Shown here: one piece after another, positions 16,024 to 24,556 of the stretch | Layout: every line of letters begins with the position of its first letter | Numbering within the stretch: position 1 is the first letter of the stretch | DNA from: DASVVT01 sp036386415 | GTDB taxonomy: Bacteria > Acidobacteriota > Blastocatellia > Pyrinomonadales > Pyrinomonadaceae | Assembly: GCA_036386415.1 (NCBI GenBank) | Contig: DASVVT010000061.1 | Location: 14,557-78,556, forward strand | Length of the DNA: 64,000 nucleotides | Direction: 5' to 3' | Program-made: the position numbers and the translations under genes | The notes under the pieces: generated by a model | What the model saw: the letters and a program-made list of their open reading frames with translations, nothing else | Database searches by the model: none | What the model was told of the DNA's origin: nothing

Positions 16024-18129
16024 ATGAAATATTGCACAGTTTGCAACGCGAAGTATGACGACAGCGTCAGCTTTTGCGCCACGGACGGCGAAGTCCTCGA
16101 AGACGATCCGACAACAATCGTCGATTCCACGCTCGACGGGCAATATCACATCGAATCGATGCTCGGCAAAGGCGGGATGGGCGCGGTCTATCGCGCGCGC
16201 CACATCCTTTTGGGCGACCGCGTGGCGATCAAAGTACTGCCGCCGCAGATGCGCAACAATGCCGAGTGGCTGCGCCGCTTTCGTCGCGAAGGGCAGGCCG
16301 CGCGCCGCTTCCGTCACCCGAACGCCGTCACAGTCTACGACCTGCGGACGACTGCCGAAGGCATGATCTACATGGTCATGGAGTACGTCGAAGGGCGCAC
16401 GCTCGATGCGGAGCTGAGGGCGCGCGGGCGCTTTACTCCGGTCGATGCCCTGGATGTGCTTGAGCCTGTGATGAGCGTCCTGAATGCCGCGCACGCGCAA
16501 GGGGTGGTGCACCGCGACCTCAAGCCGGAGAACATCATGATCGGCAAGCCCGTCAACGGGCAGCCCGTCATCAAGCTCCTCGATCTGGGGATCGCCAAGA
16601 TCAGCGACGTGGCGGGCGCGAATGCCGGAGGCGGCTCGACGGCGCTCACCGTCGCCGGGCAAATCCTCGGCACGCCTTACTACATGTCGCCCGAACAGTG
16701 GGGCGAAGTCCCCAACGACAGGAACCCTGAGATAGATGGCCGCGCAGATATTTACAGCCTGGGCGTAGTCTTCTATGAGCTGGTCGCCGGACGCCGTCCC
16801 TTCGTGGGGACGACGCTGCAAGAGCTACGGCGCGAACATATCGCCGTCAGCCCGCGCCCCTTGAACGAGGTGGCGAATGATGTGCCGGAAGCGTTCGCAC
16901 AGGCTGTGGCGCGCGCGATGGCGAAGGATCGCAGCGAGAGACAAACCACTGCCGGAGAGCTTTCGTCGGAACTCAGGGCGGCGATGGGGCTGCCCGAAAT
17001 GAGCATCTCATCTCTGGGCGCTTCCGGCAGTAATTTGCAGGAGCAGGTCGCGCCAGCGCAAAGTACGGAGGCCACAGGCGAAGCCGCCTCGAACACTCTG
17101 GACGTGCCTGAGGGACGCCAGACCAACTCTGAGATCATCGCCCCGACCGTCGTGACGATGGATTCGCCGAAGCGCGCGGACGCCAGCACGCCGCCTCCGG
17201 CTGCGACATCGCTCGCGCAGCCGCCCGCTTACGGAGCGCAGCCACCGGCGCAATCTCCCCCGCCTCCCGCTTCGTACGGCGCAGCAGCAGCAGCAGCACC
17301 GCCGATGGCGACTGTCGCCACCAGTCCGGCTGCGTTCTCAACAGATTTTCAGACGCCGTCTTACACGCCCACAGCTCCCCCGCCGAAAAAGAGCTCGCCC
17401 GTTATTCCGATCATCGTCGGAGTGCTCGGGCTGCTCCTTATCATCGGCGCTGCCGGTGGTTACTTCATCTATCGTAGCTTGAGTTCGGGGACGACTACGA
17501 CCACGGATAAGACGGGCAAGGATAATCCGTTGGAGGTCAATAAGAACGGAACGTCGCCAGCGGACAAGCCCGCCGCTCTCGATGAGACGCTGCGTTACGC
17601 GCTGGAAGTCGAAAAAACAGCGGGTGGCGAGACAGTGCGTGTGGCGGGCGTGATTCCGCTCGCCTCAGGGCAGAAGTTTAAATTTCATTTCACGCCGCAG
17701 GAGAATGGCTACCTGTACGTTGTCGGGCCGGGCGAGAAAAATGTGCCTATGACTTTTCTGACCGCGAAGCCCGTGCCTATCTCAGGCGTCACGACAAATA
17801 ATGTCACAAGTGGCGTGGATTTCAGCTTTCCGAGCGGCGCTGATAACTGGATTACGCTTGACAAAACGGCGGGCACGGAAGACTACACGGTGATCTTCTC
17901 GCCGACGCAGCTCACCTCTCCGGCCTTCCTCACGGTGACCGCCGGGCGCACGCTGACCCCGGCGGAGCAGGACGAGATGAAAGCCTTTAAGGATAAATAT
18001 ACAGCAAATGCGCCGAGAACGGACGTCGTAGATGGGAGCGATAAAGACCCATACGTGTCTGTCAAGGTGCCCCAGGCGAAAGCCGAAGGTGAGCCTGTCA
18101 TCTTCGACATACGCATCGAACATAAATAG
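16024..18129 (+). CDS. Receptor-type Ser/Thr protein kinase with zinc ribbon and DUF4384-like ectodomain (K2)
   Basis: This is a 701-residue paralogue of the upstream kinase, with about the same kinase domain (GGMGAVYRARH, HRDLKPEN near residue 163, LLDLGIAKI, GTPYYMSPEQW). Its N-terminal ribbon is CTVCNAKYDDSVSFCATDGE. A long Pro/Ala/Gln-rich juxtamembrane region (residues 330-455) precedes a transmembrane helix (VIPIIVGVLGLLLIIGAAGG). The ectodomain shows NGYLYVVGPGE and TAGTEDYTVIFSP. The two kinases are close enough in the catalytic core to be a tandem duplication, while their linkers and ectodomains have diverged, suggesting different ligands. The start at 16024 places the ribbon at residue 1, as in K1. 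Confidence 0.92.
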   Translation: MKYCTVCNAKYDDSVSFCATDGEVLEDDPTTIVDSTLDGQYHIESMLGKGGMGAVYRARHILLGDRVAIKVLPPQMRNNAEWLRRFRREGQAARRFRHPNAVTVYDLRTTAEGMIYMVMEYVEGRTLDAELRARGRFTPVDALDVLEPVMSVLNAAHAQGVVHRDLKPENIMIGKPVNGQPVIKLLDLGIAKISDVAGANAGGGSTALTVAGQILGTPYYMSPEQWGEVPNDRNPEIDGRADIYSLGVVFYELVAGRRPFVGTTLQELRREHIAVSPRPLNEVANDVPEAFAQAVARAMAKDRSERQTTAGELSSELRAAMGLPEMSISSLGASGSNLQEQVAPAQSTEATGEAASNTLDVPEGRQTNSEIIAPTVVTMDSPKRADASTPPPAATSLAQPPAYGAQPPAQSPPPPASYGAAAAAAPPMATVATSPAAFSTDFQTPSYTPTAPPPKKSSPVIPIIVGVLGLLLIIGAAGGYFIYRSLSSGTTTTTDKTGKDNPLEVNKNGTSPADKPAALDETLRYALEVEKTAGGETVRVAGVIPLASGQKFKFHFTPQENGYLYVVGPGEKNVPMTFLTAKPVPISGVTTNNVTSGVDFSFPSGADNWITLDKTAGTEDYTVIFSPTQLTSPAFLTVTAGRTLTPAEQDEMKAFKDKYTANAPRTDVVDGSDKDPYVSVKVPQAKAEGEPVIFDIRIEHK

Positions 18130-18211
18130 GCAGACAACCTTAGACGCAAGACCATCTCGCGGTCTGCGTTCTGAACAAATGATATTACAGCGTTAAGGAG
18201 CACCTGTTTTC

Positions 18212-19138
18212 ATGCACTTCAAAACATTCGTCCCCCTACTGCTCGTCGTCTTCATGCTGAGCGCAGTCGTCATGACGAGCGCCCAGGATGAGGAAGAGGG
18301 CGTACGCGGCGCGTTTCTCAGTACGCGTGTGAGCGCATCGGCTGGCGTCGGCAAGACAAGCGCAGGAGGAGGCGCAGGCGGCACGACGCGCCGGTCAAGA
18401 CGCCGCGCCAAGGCCACGACCAGGCCGACCAACACCACCAGCACGAACAGAAACACAAACACGACCCGCACCACTACGAGCAACACCAGTGTCGCGGTCA
18501 AAGCGGTCGCCTCCGCTCCTATAGGGCTCGGCTACTCGCTATACATGCGCGACGCTAACGGCGATGCCGTGCGTGTCGATCCTGAGCGCACCTTTCGCAC
18601 GGGTGACCGCGTCCGCATCTCTCTGGAAACCAACACGGACGCTTATCTGTACATCTTCAACAGCACGGACAACGGCAATCCTGTGATGATCTACCCGGAC
18701 GTGCGACTCGACGATGCGGGTAACTACGTCGAAGCGCATGTGCCGACCGAAGTGCCTTCGAGCACGGAGGCAGACGAGCGTTTCCGCTGGTTCACCTTCG
18801 ACGCCGCTCCCGGAACAGAGCACATCTACATCGTCGTGACGCGCGAGCCTTTGCCGGGCGTCCCCATCGAAGATGATCTGGTCAGCTACTGCCGCTCGAA
18901 TCGCTGCCCCTGGCAGCCAGCCCCGGGCATCTGGGCGCAGATCAAGGCGGCGCTCGGCGGACAAGTTCAGGTGGTCAAGGCCAAAGCCTACGGCCAGTCG
19001 CAAACGTCAGGCGAGCGTGAAGCGACGACGCGCGGCCTCGGCCTGGATCGGAGCGCGCCGCCACCATCCGTCATCCGCATGAACGCTTCATCGAATACAG
19101 GGCTTCTTGTCACCGGAATTGACCTCGCCCACAAATAA
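18212..19138 (+). CDS. Secreted DUF4384-like protein
   Basis: This 308-residue exported protein has a signal peptide (PLLLVVFMLSAVVMTSAQ), a low-complexity Thr/Asn/Arg stretch (residues 50-95) and a DUF4384-type domain (about 108-225). The domain has GYSLYMRDANGD, RTGDRVRISLETNTDAYLYI, PVMIYPDV and PGTEHIYIVVTREPLPG. DUF4384 is often found next to caspase-like or CHAT peptidases and kinases, as it is here. It shares its fold pattern with the kinase ectodomains, so it may compete for, or present, the same ligand. AAGGAG at 18195 sets the start. It sits 82 nt after K2 and before the CHAT protein, so co-expression is likely apart from the hairpin repeat that follows. Confidence 0.85.
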   Translation: MHFKTFVPLLLVVFMLSAVVMTSAQDEEEGVRGAFLSTRVSASAGVGKTSAGGGAGGTTRRSRRRAKATTRPTNTTSTNRNTNTTRTTTSNTSVAVKAVASAPIGLGYSLYMRDANGDAVRVDPERTFRTGDRVRISLETNTDAYLYIFNSTDNGNPVMIYPDVRLDDAGNYVEAHVPTEVPSSTEADERFRWFTFDAAPGTEHIYIVVTREPLPGVPIEDDLVSYCRSNRCPWQPAPGIWAQIKAALGGQVQVVKAKAYGQSQTSGEREATTRGLGLDRSAPPPSVIRMNASSNTGLLVTGIDLAHK

Positions 19139-19141
19139 AGA

Positions 19142-19225
19142 TAGGGATGAAGGATGAGGGATGAGGGATGAAGAAAGAAAGACATGCTTTTTCTTATTCA
19201 TCCCTCATCCCTCCGGCCTCATCCC
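19142..19225. repeat. Heptamer inverted repeat (GGGATGA units)
   Basis: The left arm has three to four GGATGAG/GGGATGA units; the right arm has CATCCCT units. A purine centre (GAAGAAAGAAAG) faces a TTTTTCTT partner. It begins 4 nt after the stop at 19138 and ends about 6 nt before the ribosome-binding site of the CHAT gene. Confidence 0.85.
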
Positions 19226-19245
19226 TGCTCTTGGAGGAGAGTTTA

Positions 19246-22065
19246 ATGAGATTAAGATCAACCCCAATCATCTATGTGCTTTCTTGTGTAACGCTTTTAG
19301 CGGGTCTGCCTGTCGCCGCGCGCGATGCGCGGACATTGGATCGTCGGGTTGCGACCCCCGTCTCTTCAGCATGGCTTCCGCAGGATGCTGGCGACGCGCG
19401 CGCCAAGCTGGATCAGGGGCGTAAGCTCTTGAAACTGGGCAAGGCAGATCAGGCGCTCGGTCTGCTCGAACAGGCGCTCAAAGGATTCGAGGCCGCGTCA
19501 GACCAGAAGGGCGTAGCCGTCGCGCAGGATGCGCTCGGCGATCTCTATAACCGGCAGGGGCAGTATGCGGTCGCGCTCGAGCATTACCAGAAGGCGCGCG
19601 ACGCTTACGGCTCGCAGAGTGACACCTACAACTCTAACCTGATGCTCGCCAAGGTCGGCGACATGTATTACCGCAACGGCAACCTACAGGAGTCGCGCAA
19701 CGCTTACTCGCAGATGAGCGTCACCAAGCCCGACACGAGCGCGGCTGGCACGGCCAAGGATGCCAAGAAAAAGGCCGACAGCGGGCGCAGCATCTTCGGC
19801 AAGGCGCGCGGCATCGCTTCGGGCACGCCCTCTGCTTCGACCGCTTCGGATGTCGCCTCGGTCGGCTCGGATGTGGCGGGCGAAATCAAGCAGGCGCGCG
19901 ACACCTATCGCCAGTTCATCATCTATGCAGTGTATGAGAGCGGCCTGGGCAGGCTCGATTATTTCAATAATCAGATGGACTCTGCCAAGACGCACTTCGA
20001 CAATGCGCTCTCGGCTGTGACGCATCCGATCTACGGGAAGTTCGGCCAGTCGCGCCGCTTCCGCGTCGCCGCGCGCACGAGCAATGGTGATATAGCCTTG
20101 AACCAGGGACGCTTCCCCGAAGCGACCAAGCTCTTTACGGAAGCGGCGGACGGCGCGCGCAAAGACAAGCGCCCGGACCTGATGTGGCCTGCGCAGCGCG
20201 GCCTCGGCAAGACCAAGTGGATGCAAGCGGCGCAGGAAAAAGACCCGAAGAAGGCCGACAAGCTGAGGACAGACGCGATAGCTTCCTACCGCGAGGCGAT
20301 CTCGACCATCGAAGCGATCCGGCAGGGCAGCCTCAGCGCAGACGAGTCGCGCACCACGTTCCTTGCGACGACCAAGGATGTCTATGATGAAACGGCATCC
20401 GCCCTGGCCGAGCGCGCATTGATGGCCTCGAAGCCGGGCGAAGCGCTCGCGGGCGCGGCGCTGACGGACGCGGCGGAAGCCTTCAAGATCGTCGAGCAGA
20501 GCCGCGCACGCTCGCTCCTGGATATGCTCGGCGAAGCCAACGCGGACATCACAGAGGGCGTGCCCGCAGACCTCATCAAGCGTAAAGAGGAGAACCTCGC
20601 GCGTCAGCAGGAGATCGCGCAGGCTTTGACGGGCGCGTCACTGTCGGATGAGACGAACAAGAAATCGAACGATGATCTACAGGCGGAGCTGGACAAGCTC
20701 ACGACCGAATATGACAGCATCGAGAACCAGATCAGGGCAGCCAGCCCGCGTTACGCCTCTTTGACCGCGCCGCAGCCGCTCGCGCTCGCGGACGTTCAGC
20801 AGCAGGTGCTGGATGACAAGACGGCGCTCCTGGAATACAGCCTCGGCAACCAAAGCTCTTACATGTGGGCTGTCACGCAGGGCGGCGTTGCGCTCTACAA
20901 GCTGCCTGGGCGCTCCGAGGTAGAGCAGCAGGCGATTGGCCTGCGCGCCCAGCTTGTCCCCGAAAAACTCCGCACGCGGCTGGTCGGCGTGGATGTCGCG
21001 GGCGGGCAACAGCGCGGCCTGGGGCTCGCGGCTGCGCCTGCGGGCGAGGCGGGGGCGTTTGCTACAGCCTCCAACACGCTCTACAAAACTGCGGTCGAGC
21101 CAGCCGCTTCCATGATCGGCGATAAGCGCCTGCTTATCGTCGCCGACGGCGCGCTCAACTACGTTCCATTTGAAGCGCTGGTGACGACCGCTGGCGGCAC
21201 GGACTATGCGGCGCTGCCGTATCTCATCAAGACCAACGAGATCGTCTATGCGCCGTCAGCTTCTGTGGTCGCGGTCGTGAGGAAACAGGCGACGAAGCCC
21301 ACGGGCAAGAACGTGCTGCTCGTAGCTGATCCTGTCTTCAATTCCAATGATCCGCGCGCCAAAGGTGCGCCAGCCGGAGCGGCTTCAGGTGGCGATACGC
21401 GCGGGCTCGGACTCTCCAGCGCACTTGCGGACGTTTCAGGGTCGCCCGTCACCCCAAGCGGGGGCGCTGTGCAGGGCTTGCCGCTGGCGCGCCTGCCCGG
21501 TACGAAGAGGGAGGCCGACGGCATCGCGGTGCTGGTGAAGGCTTCGGGCGGTCAGGCAGACGTGTGGCAGGGTTTTGACGCCAGTGAAGCGAACGTGCAG
21601 ACGAAGGACATCAAGAAGTATCGTGCCGTGCATATCGCCACACACGGACTCCTGAACGCCGAGCGCCCGCAGTTCACAGGGCTCGTGCTCTCGCTCGTCG
21701 GCAACAAGTCGGGCGACGGATTCCTGCGCACGGATGAGGTGTTCAACCTGGCGATGGGCTCACCCCTGGTCATGCTCTCGGCCTGCGAGACGGGGTTGGG
21801 CAAGGAGAAGCGCGGCGAAGGCGTCATCGGATTGACGCGCGCCTTCATGTACGCCGGAGCGCCGACGGTCGGCGTCAGTCTCTGGTCTGTCTCGGACAAC
21901 TCGACCGCAGAGTTGATGACGGACTTCTACAAGCGGCTGATGACGGGGCAGGGGATGGCACCCGGGGCAGCCATGCGCGAGGCGCAGGTCGCCATGATCA
22001 ACGGTAAAAAATATAGCCGCCCGTTTTACTGGGCTCCATTTGTGCTCAATGGCGACTGGAGATAA
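19246..22065 (+). CDS. Secreted TPR-CHAT domain protein (caspase-like peptidase)
   Basis: This 939-residue protein has a signal peptide (PIIYVLSCVTLLAGLPVAA), TPR-type repeats over about residues 45-400 (LDQGRKLLKLGKADQALGLL and similar), a helical linker, and a CHAT peptidase domain over the last 330 residues. CHAT is a clan CD, caspase/separase-like fold. The catalytic dyad is intact: His800 in IATHGLLNAE and Cys847 in MLSACETGLG, with GVIGLTRAFMYAGAPTV downstream. Export places proteolysis in the periplasm or outside, unlike CRISPR-associated TPR-CHAT (Csx29). GGAGGAG at about 19232 sets the start at 19246; the earlier opening at 19168 lies in the repeat. Its substrate is unknown; the lipoproteins next door and the kinase ectodomains are candidates by location. 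Confidence 0.92.
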   Translation: MRLRSTPIIYVLSCVTLLAGLPVAARDARTLDRRVATPVSSAWLPQDAGDARAKLDQGRKLLKLGKADQALGLLEQALKGFEAASDQKGVAVAQDALGDLYNRQGQYAVALEHYQKARDAYGSQSDTYNSNLMLAKVGDMYYRNGNLQESRNAYSQMSVTKPDTSAAGTAKDAKKKADSGRSIFGKARGIASGTPSASTASDVASVGSDVAGEIKQARDTYRQFIIYAVYESGLGRLDYFNNQMDSAKTHFDNALSAVTHPIYGKFGQSRRFRVAARTSNGDIALNQGRFPEATKLFTEAADGARKDKRPDLMWPAQRGLGKTKWMQAAQEKDPKKADKLRTDAIASYREAISTIEAIRQGSLSADESRTTFLATTKDVYDETASALAERALMASKPGEALAGAALTDAAEAFKIVEQSRARSLLDMLGEANADITEGVPADLIKRKEENLARQQEIAQALTGASLSDETNKKSNDDLQAELDKLTTEYDSIENQIRAASPRYASLTAPQPLALADVQQQVLDDKTALLEYSLGNQSSYMWAVTQGGVALYKLPGRSEVEQQAIGLRAQLVPEKLRTRLVGVDVAGGQQRGLGLAAAPAGEAGAFATASNTLYKTAVEPAASMIGDKRLLIVADGALNYVPFEALVTTAGGTDYAALPYLIKTNEIVYAPSASVVAVVRKQATKPTGKNVLLVADPVFNSNDPRAKGAPAGAASGGDTRGLGLSSALADVSGSPVTPSGGAVQGLPLARLPGTKREADGIAVLVKASGGQADVWQGFDASEANVQTKDIKKYRAVHIATHGLLNAERPQFTGLVLSLVGNKSGDGFLRTDEVFNLAMGSPLVMLSACETGLGKEKRGEGVIGLTRAFMYAGAPTVGVSLWSVSDNSTAELMTDFYKRLMTGQGMAPGAAMREAQVAMINGKKYSRPFYWAPFVLNGDWR

Positions 22066-22070
22066 AAGCA

Positions 22071-22131
22071 AGGATGAGGGATGAAAAAGAACAGCTTCTT
22101 TTTTTCATTCATCCCTCATCCCTCATCCCTA
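22071..22131. repeat. Heptamer inverted repeat (GGGATGA units)
   Basis: AAGGATGAGGGATGA, then a purine-rich centre, then CATCCCTCATCCCTCATCCC. It starts 6 nt after the CHAT stop and ends just before the AAGGAGG of the next gene. Confidence 0.85.
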
Positions 22132-22151
22132 CATTTAAGGAGGCTCGGAGA

Positions 22152-22685
22152 ATGCAAAGAAACAGATGGAATCTGGCACTCGCCCTGGGGGTCATACTGG
22201 CCGCGGCGCTCGCCTGCAACTACAGCTTTACGACGGCTAACATCAGCAAGCTAAAGCTCGGCAAAGACAAGGAGGTCAAAACCGAGACCAGCAGCTTCGG
22301 CCCGAGGGATACGGTCTACGGCATCGCGACCATCTCCAACACAAGCGACAAGCATAAGGTGAAAATCCGCCTGCTCTACGACGACGTGAAGGGTCAGGAT
22401 TCCGGCAAGCTGTTTCCCGGCACTGAAGCCTCCAGCGTCTACAACGGGGCTGGCGACGTGCCTCTGAATTTCACTCCGCCCGAAAATGGCTGGGCCAATG
22501 GCCGTTACAAAGTCGAATTCACGATGTCCGATGAAGACGGCAACAAGCAGATAGACCAGGAGACCACCACTTTCACGGTCACCGGCGGAAGCTCCTCGAC
22601 GAGCACGTCAAACGGCAACGGGAACAAATCTCCCGCCAATGCGAATGATGAAGACGAAGATTCCGGCGGCGAGCACAGCCATTAA
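22152..22685 (+). CDS. Putative lipoprotein, envelope cluster
   Basis: This 177-residue protein has a lipoprotein-like signal (LALALGVILAAALAC, with Cys as the probable lipidated residue), so it should be anchored to a membrane facing outward. The body is beta-rich (IATISNTSDKHKVKIRLLYD) and ends GWANGRYKVEFTMSDEDGN, followed by a Ser/Asn/Asp-rich tail with a His end (EHSH). The GWAxGxY(K/R)VE segment recurs in the next lipoprotein, so the two are related. AAGGAGG at 22138 fixes the ATG at 22152. No enzymatic motif is visible. It probably acts with the CHAT protein or the kinases, but this is inferred only from position. Confidence 0.75.
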   Translation: MQRNRWNLALALGVILAAALACNYSFTTANISKLKLGKDKEVKTETSSFGPRDTVYGIATISNTSDKHKVKIRLLYDDVKGQDSGKLFPGTEASSVYNGAGDVPLNFTPPENGWANGRYKVEFTMSDEDGNKQIDQETTTFTVTGGSSSTSTSNGNGNKSPANANDEDEDSGGEHSH

Positions 22686-22737
22686 TCATTGAGCGTCGAA
22701 GCTGAAGTGCAGCGAGGCTCCGCGCCCGCCCTCCTGA

Positions 22738-22785
22738 CCTGTGAGGCAGGAAGAGTTGAACCGTTCAAGCTAATCACCTCACAGG
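22738..22785. repeat. 9-bp inverted repeat with adjacent direct repeat
   Basis: CCTGTGAGG (22738-22746) pairs with CCTCACAGG (22777-22785). Each copy is followed by CAGGAAGAG, so a direct repeat is superimposed on the palindrome. It lies in the 180-nt gap between the two lipoprotein genes and could be an operator or mRNA hairpin. Confidence 0.5.
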
Positions 22786-22865
22786 CCAGGAAGAGGCGCG
22801 AGAGCCCCGGCGCTCTGTATGCTTTATCTCATCCAGACTTTCTTCTGCGTTAAGGAGAAGTGACA

Positions 22866-23423
22866 ATGGCTACCAACAGGCTCAACCTTGCTCTGGCTCT
22901 CGGCTGCCTTCTCGCAGTCACGCTTGCATGCAACTTCAGCATCGGAAATATCAACTCGACCAACAACTCCAACAACTCGAATAACTCGAACAACGCAAAT
23001 AACTCCAACAGTACGGGCAGCGCCAACAAAACGGGCTCGACACCGGCGACCAATGCAGGCGCATCCGGCGCTGGTAGGCTCACGAGCGCCAGGCTCAGCA
23101 CAGATAAGAGCGGCGACTCGGAGAGCTCAACATTCGCATCCGACGATCACATCTTCGTTGTCTACAAGGTTGAGAACGTTCCCGCCAAGGCCAAGTTCTA
23201 CTGCAACATGTATGCAGACGAAGCGGAGGGGCTGGCGACGAACACACAGGTTCGTGCCCTTTCATACTGGAATACGGGCGGAGGCTCTGTGACGGACAAC
23301 TTCGATCTCGACCCCAAAGATGAGGGCTGGGCAAAAGGCACTTACAGAGTAGAGCTTCTCGCCGCGCCCGATGCCGACAGTGAGCCTAAAGTCTTAAAGA
23401 CTCTCAGCCTGACCGTCGAGTGA
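22866..23423 (+). CDS. Putative lipoprotein with Asn/Ser-rich linker
   Basis: This 185-residue protein has a lipoprotein signal (LNLALALGCLLAVTLAC) almost identical in pattern to the upstream lipoprotein. An Asn-Asn-Ser repeat linker follows, which would lift the domain off the membrane, then a beta-rich domain (HIFVVYKVENVPAKAKFYCN) ending GWAKGTYRVELLAAPD. The two lipoproteins share the GWAxGxYxVE core and probably arose by duplication. ATG 22866 is chosen over GTG 22860 because AAGGAG at 22852 is 8 nt away. It is the last gene of the co-directional kinase-CHAT block. Confidence 0.75.
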   Translation: MATNRLNLALALGCLLAVTLACNFSIGNINSTNNSNNSNNSNNANNSNSTGSANKTGSTPATNAGASGAGRLTSARLSTDKSGDSESSTFASDDHIFVVYKVENVPAKAKFYCNMYADEAEGLATNTQVRALSYWNTGGGSVTDNFDLDPKDEGWAKGTYRVELLAAPDADSEPKVLKTLSLTVE

Positions 23424-23664
23424 GTCTCATCGCAACGCCGCACGGCTGCGCGAAGGCGCGCGGGCTGCTTTGCAGTCTCCCGATTCGCATCGAGAGCGTA
23501 GGGACGGCGCGAGCCTTGCTGCTGCTGAATTGATAGGTTACTGTAAAGATAAGCCAGGCAGGAGATAGCTTGCGGTATTAGTTTTGTTACCCGTGGGCTG
23601 CGGCCTCCTATCTATGTCGGAAGATTTTGGCCGCCAACGCTGCCACTCGCGGAGGTACTAGCGG

Positions 23665-24018
23665 ATGAGTTCAAAGGGTGCTGAGCGTCGAACACGGTTC
23701 ATCCCGCTCGCGGACGCGGATGCGCTGGAGGAGCTTTTCAAGCTTTCGCACAGCCAGCCCGTCGTCCTCTTCAAACACAGCACGACGTGCCCCATTAGCA
23801 GCGCTGCGTATCAGGAGATATCGCAGTATGAAGGCGACATCGCGCTTCTCGTCGTGCAGAGTGCGCGCGAATTGTCGCGCGCCGTTGAGACGCGCACCGG
23901 CGTGCGTCACGAGTCGCCGCAAGCTATCGTGCTTCGCGAAGGCCGCGCCGTCTGGAACGCCTCTCACTGGAGAGTCAGGGCCGAAGAGGTCGCGCGCGTC
24001 GTCCGCGAGAATGAGTAA
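23665..24018 (+). CDS. ytxJ: YtxJ/BrxC-like monothiol bacilliredoxin
   Basis: This 117-residue protein matches the YtxJ (DUF2847) family, thioredoxin-fold proteins linked to bacillithiol redox control. The active-site segment is VVLFKHSTTCPISSAAYQEI, with a single Cys followed by Pro-Ile-Ser, that is a monothiol CPIS site. Further family elements are ALLVVQSARELSRAVETRTG, HESPQAIVL and ASHW near the C-terminus. GGAGG at 23655 supports the start. Bacillithiol biosynthesis genes are not in the window, so the thiol partner here is inferred. Its 240-nt upstream region holds no gene. Confidence 0.88.
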   Translation: MSSKGAERRTRFIPLADADALEELFKLSHSQPVVLFKHSTTCPISSAAYQEISQYEGDIALLVVQSARELSRAVETRTGVRHESPQAIVLREGRAVWNASHWRVRAEEVARVVRENE

Positions 24019-24019
24019 G

Positions 24020-24072
24020 AGTTTTGAGTTTTCAGTCTTCAGATCGAGCAAACTGAAAACTGAAAAACTCGG
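24020..24072. repeat. Intergenic inverted repeat, GAAAACTGAAAA type
   Basis: GAGTTTTGAGTTTTCAGT pairs imperfectly with ACTGAAAACTGAAAAACTC, in 7-nt-like units (TTTTGAG/TTTTCAG). It starts 2 nt after the stop at 24018. Confidence 0.75.
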
Positions 24073-24091
24073 TATTTTATGAGCGATTCGA

Positions 24092-24418
24092 ATGATGGAG
24101 AGGCGCGGGGCGGCTATTGAGCCGCGCGAGATCATGCAAGAGGGGGACGCTCGATTGCGTATCACCTGGGCAGACGGCCACACGTGCCGCTACACAGCGT
24201 CGGCTCTGCGTCGCGCCTGCCCCTGCGCGCAATGCGTCAACGAATGGACGGGACAGAGGGTGCTGAAACCCGAAACCGTTGCTGATACGCTCCAGATCAA
24301 TGACATCGCCATCGTCGGTCGTTACGCGCTCAATTTTCGCTGGAGCGACGGCCACGAGACCGGCATCTATAGCTTCCGCCTCCTGCGCGACCTATGTGAG
24401 GAAAGCGGTAGACAGTAG
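24092..24418 (+). CDS. DUF971 domain protein
   Basis: This 108-residue single-domain protein is of the DUF971 family, the fold also seen at the N-terminus of gamma-butyrobetaine hydroxylase and often near Fe-S or Mrp/ApbC-type proteins. Family marks are LRITWADGHTCRYTA, LRRACPCAQCVNEWTG with the Cys cluster, and FRWSDGHETGIYSFRLLRDLC. The biochemical role is not established; a metal or Fe-S related function is inferred for the family. The stop codon TAG and the last codons lie inside the first unit of the repeat that follows. The start is the first of two consecutive ATGs. Confidence 0.85.
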   Translation: MMERRGAAIEPREIMQEGDARLRITWADGHTCRYTASALRRACPCAQCVNEWTGQRVLKPETVADTLQINDIAIVGRYALNFRWSDGHETGIYSFRLLRDLCEESGRQ

Positions 24419-24545
24419 ACAGTAGTCAGTAGACAGTAGAAAGAAAGAGAAGAGCGCCACGCTTTCTTGTTTACTGTGGCTGAGAGGGCTACTATTAGCC
24501 GCATCAACCGCTTTTCATTTCTACTGACTACTGTCTACTGACTGC
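24409..24545. repeat. Heptamer inverted repeat (CAGTAGA/CAGTAGT units)
   Basis: About four tandem 7-nt units (GTAGACA, GTAGACA, GTAGTCA, GTAGACA) lead to GAAAGAAAG. The complementary arm (CTACTGACTACTGTCTACTG) ends just before the next start. It contains the stop codon of the DUF971 gene. An inner GCATCAACCGCTTTTCATTT element is shared with the copy at 25296. Confidence 0.85.
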
Positions 24546-24556
24546 TATTCTTAGCT

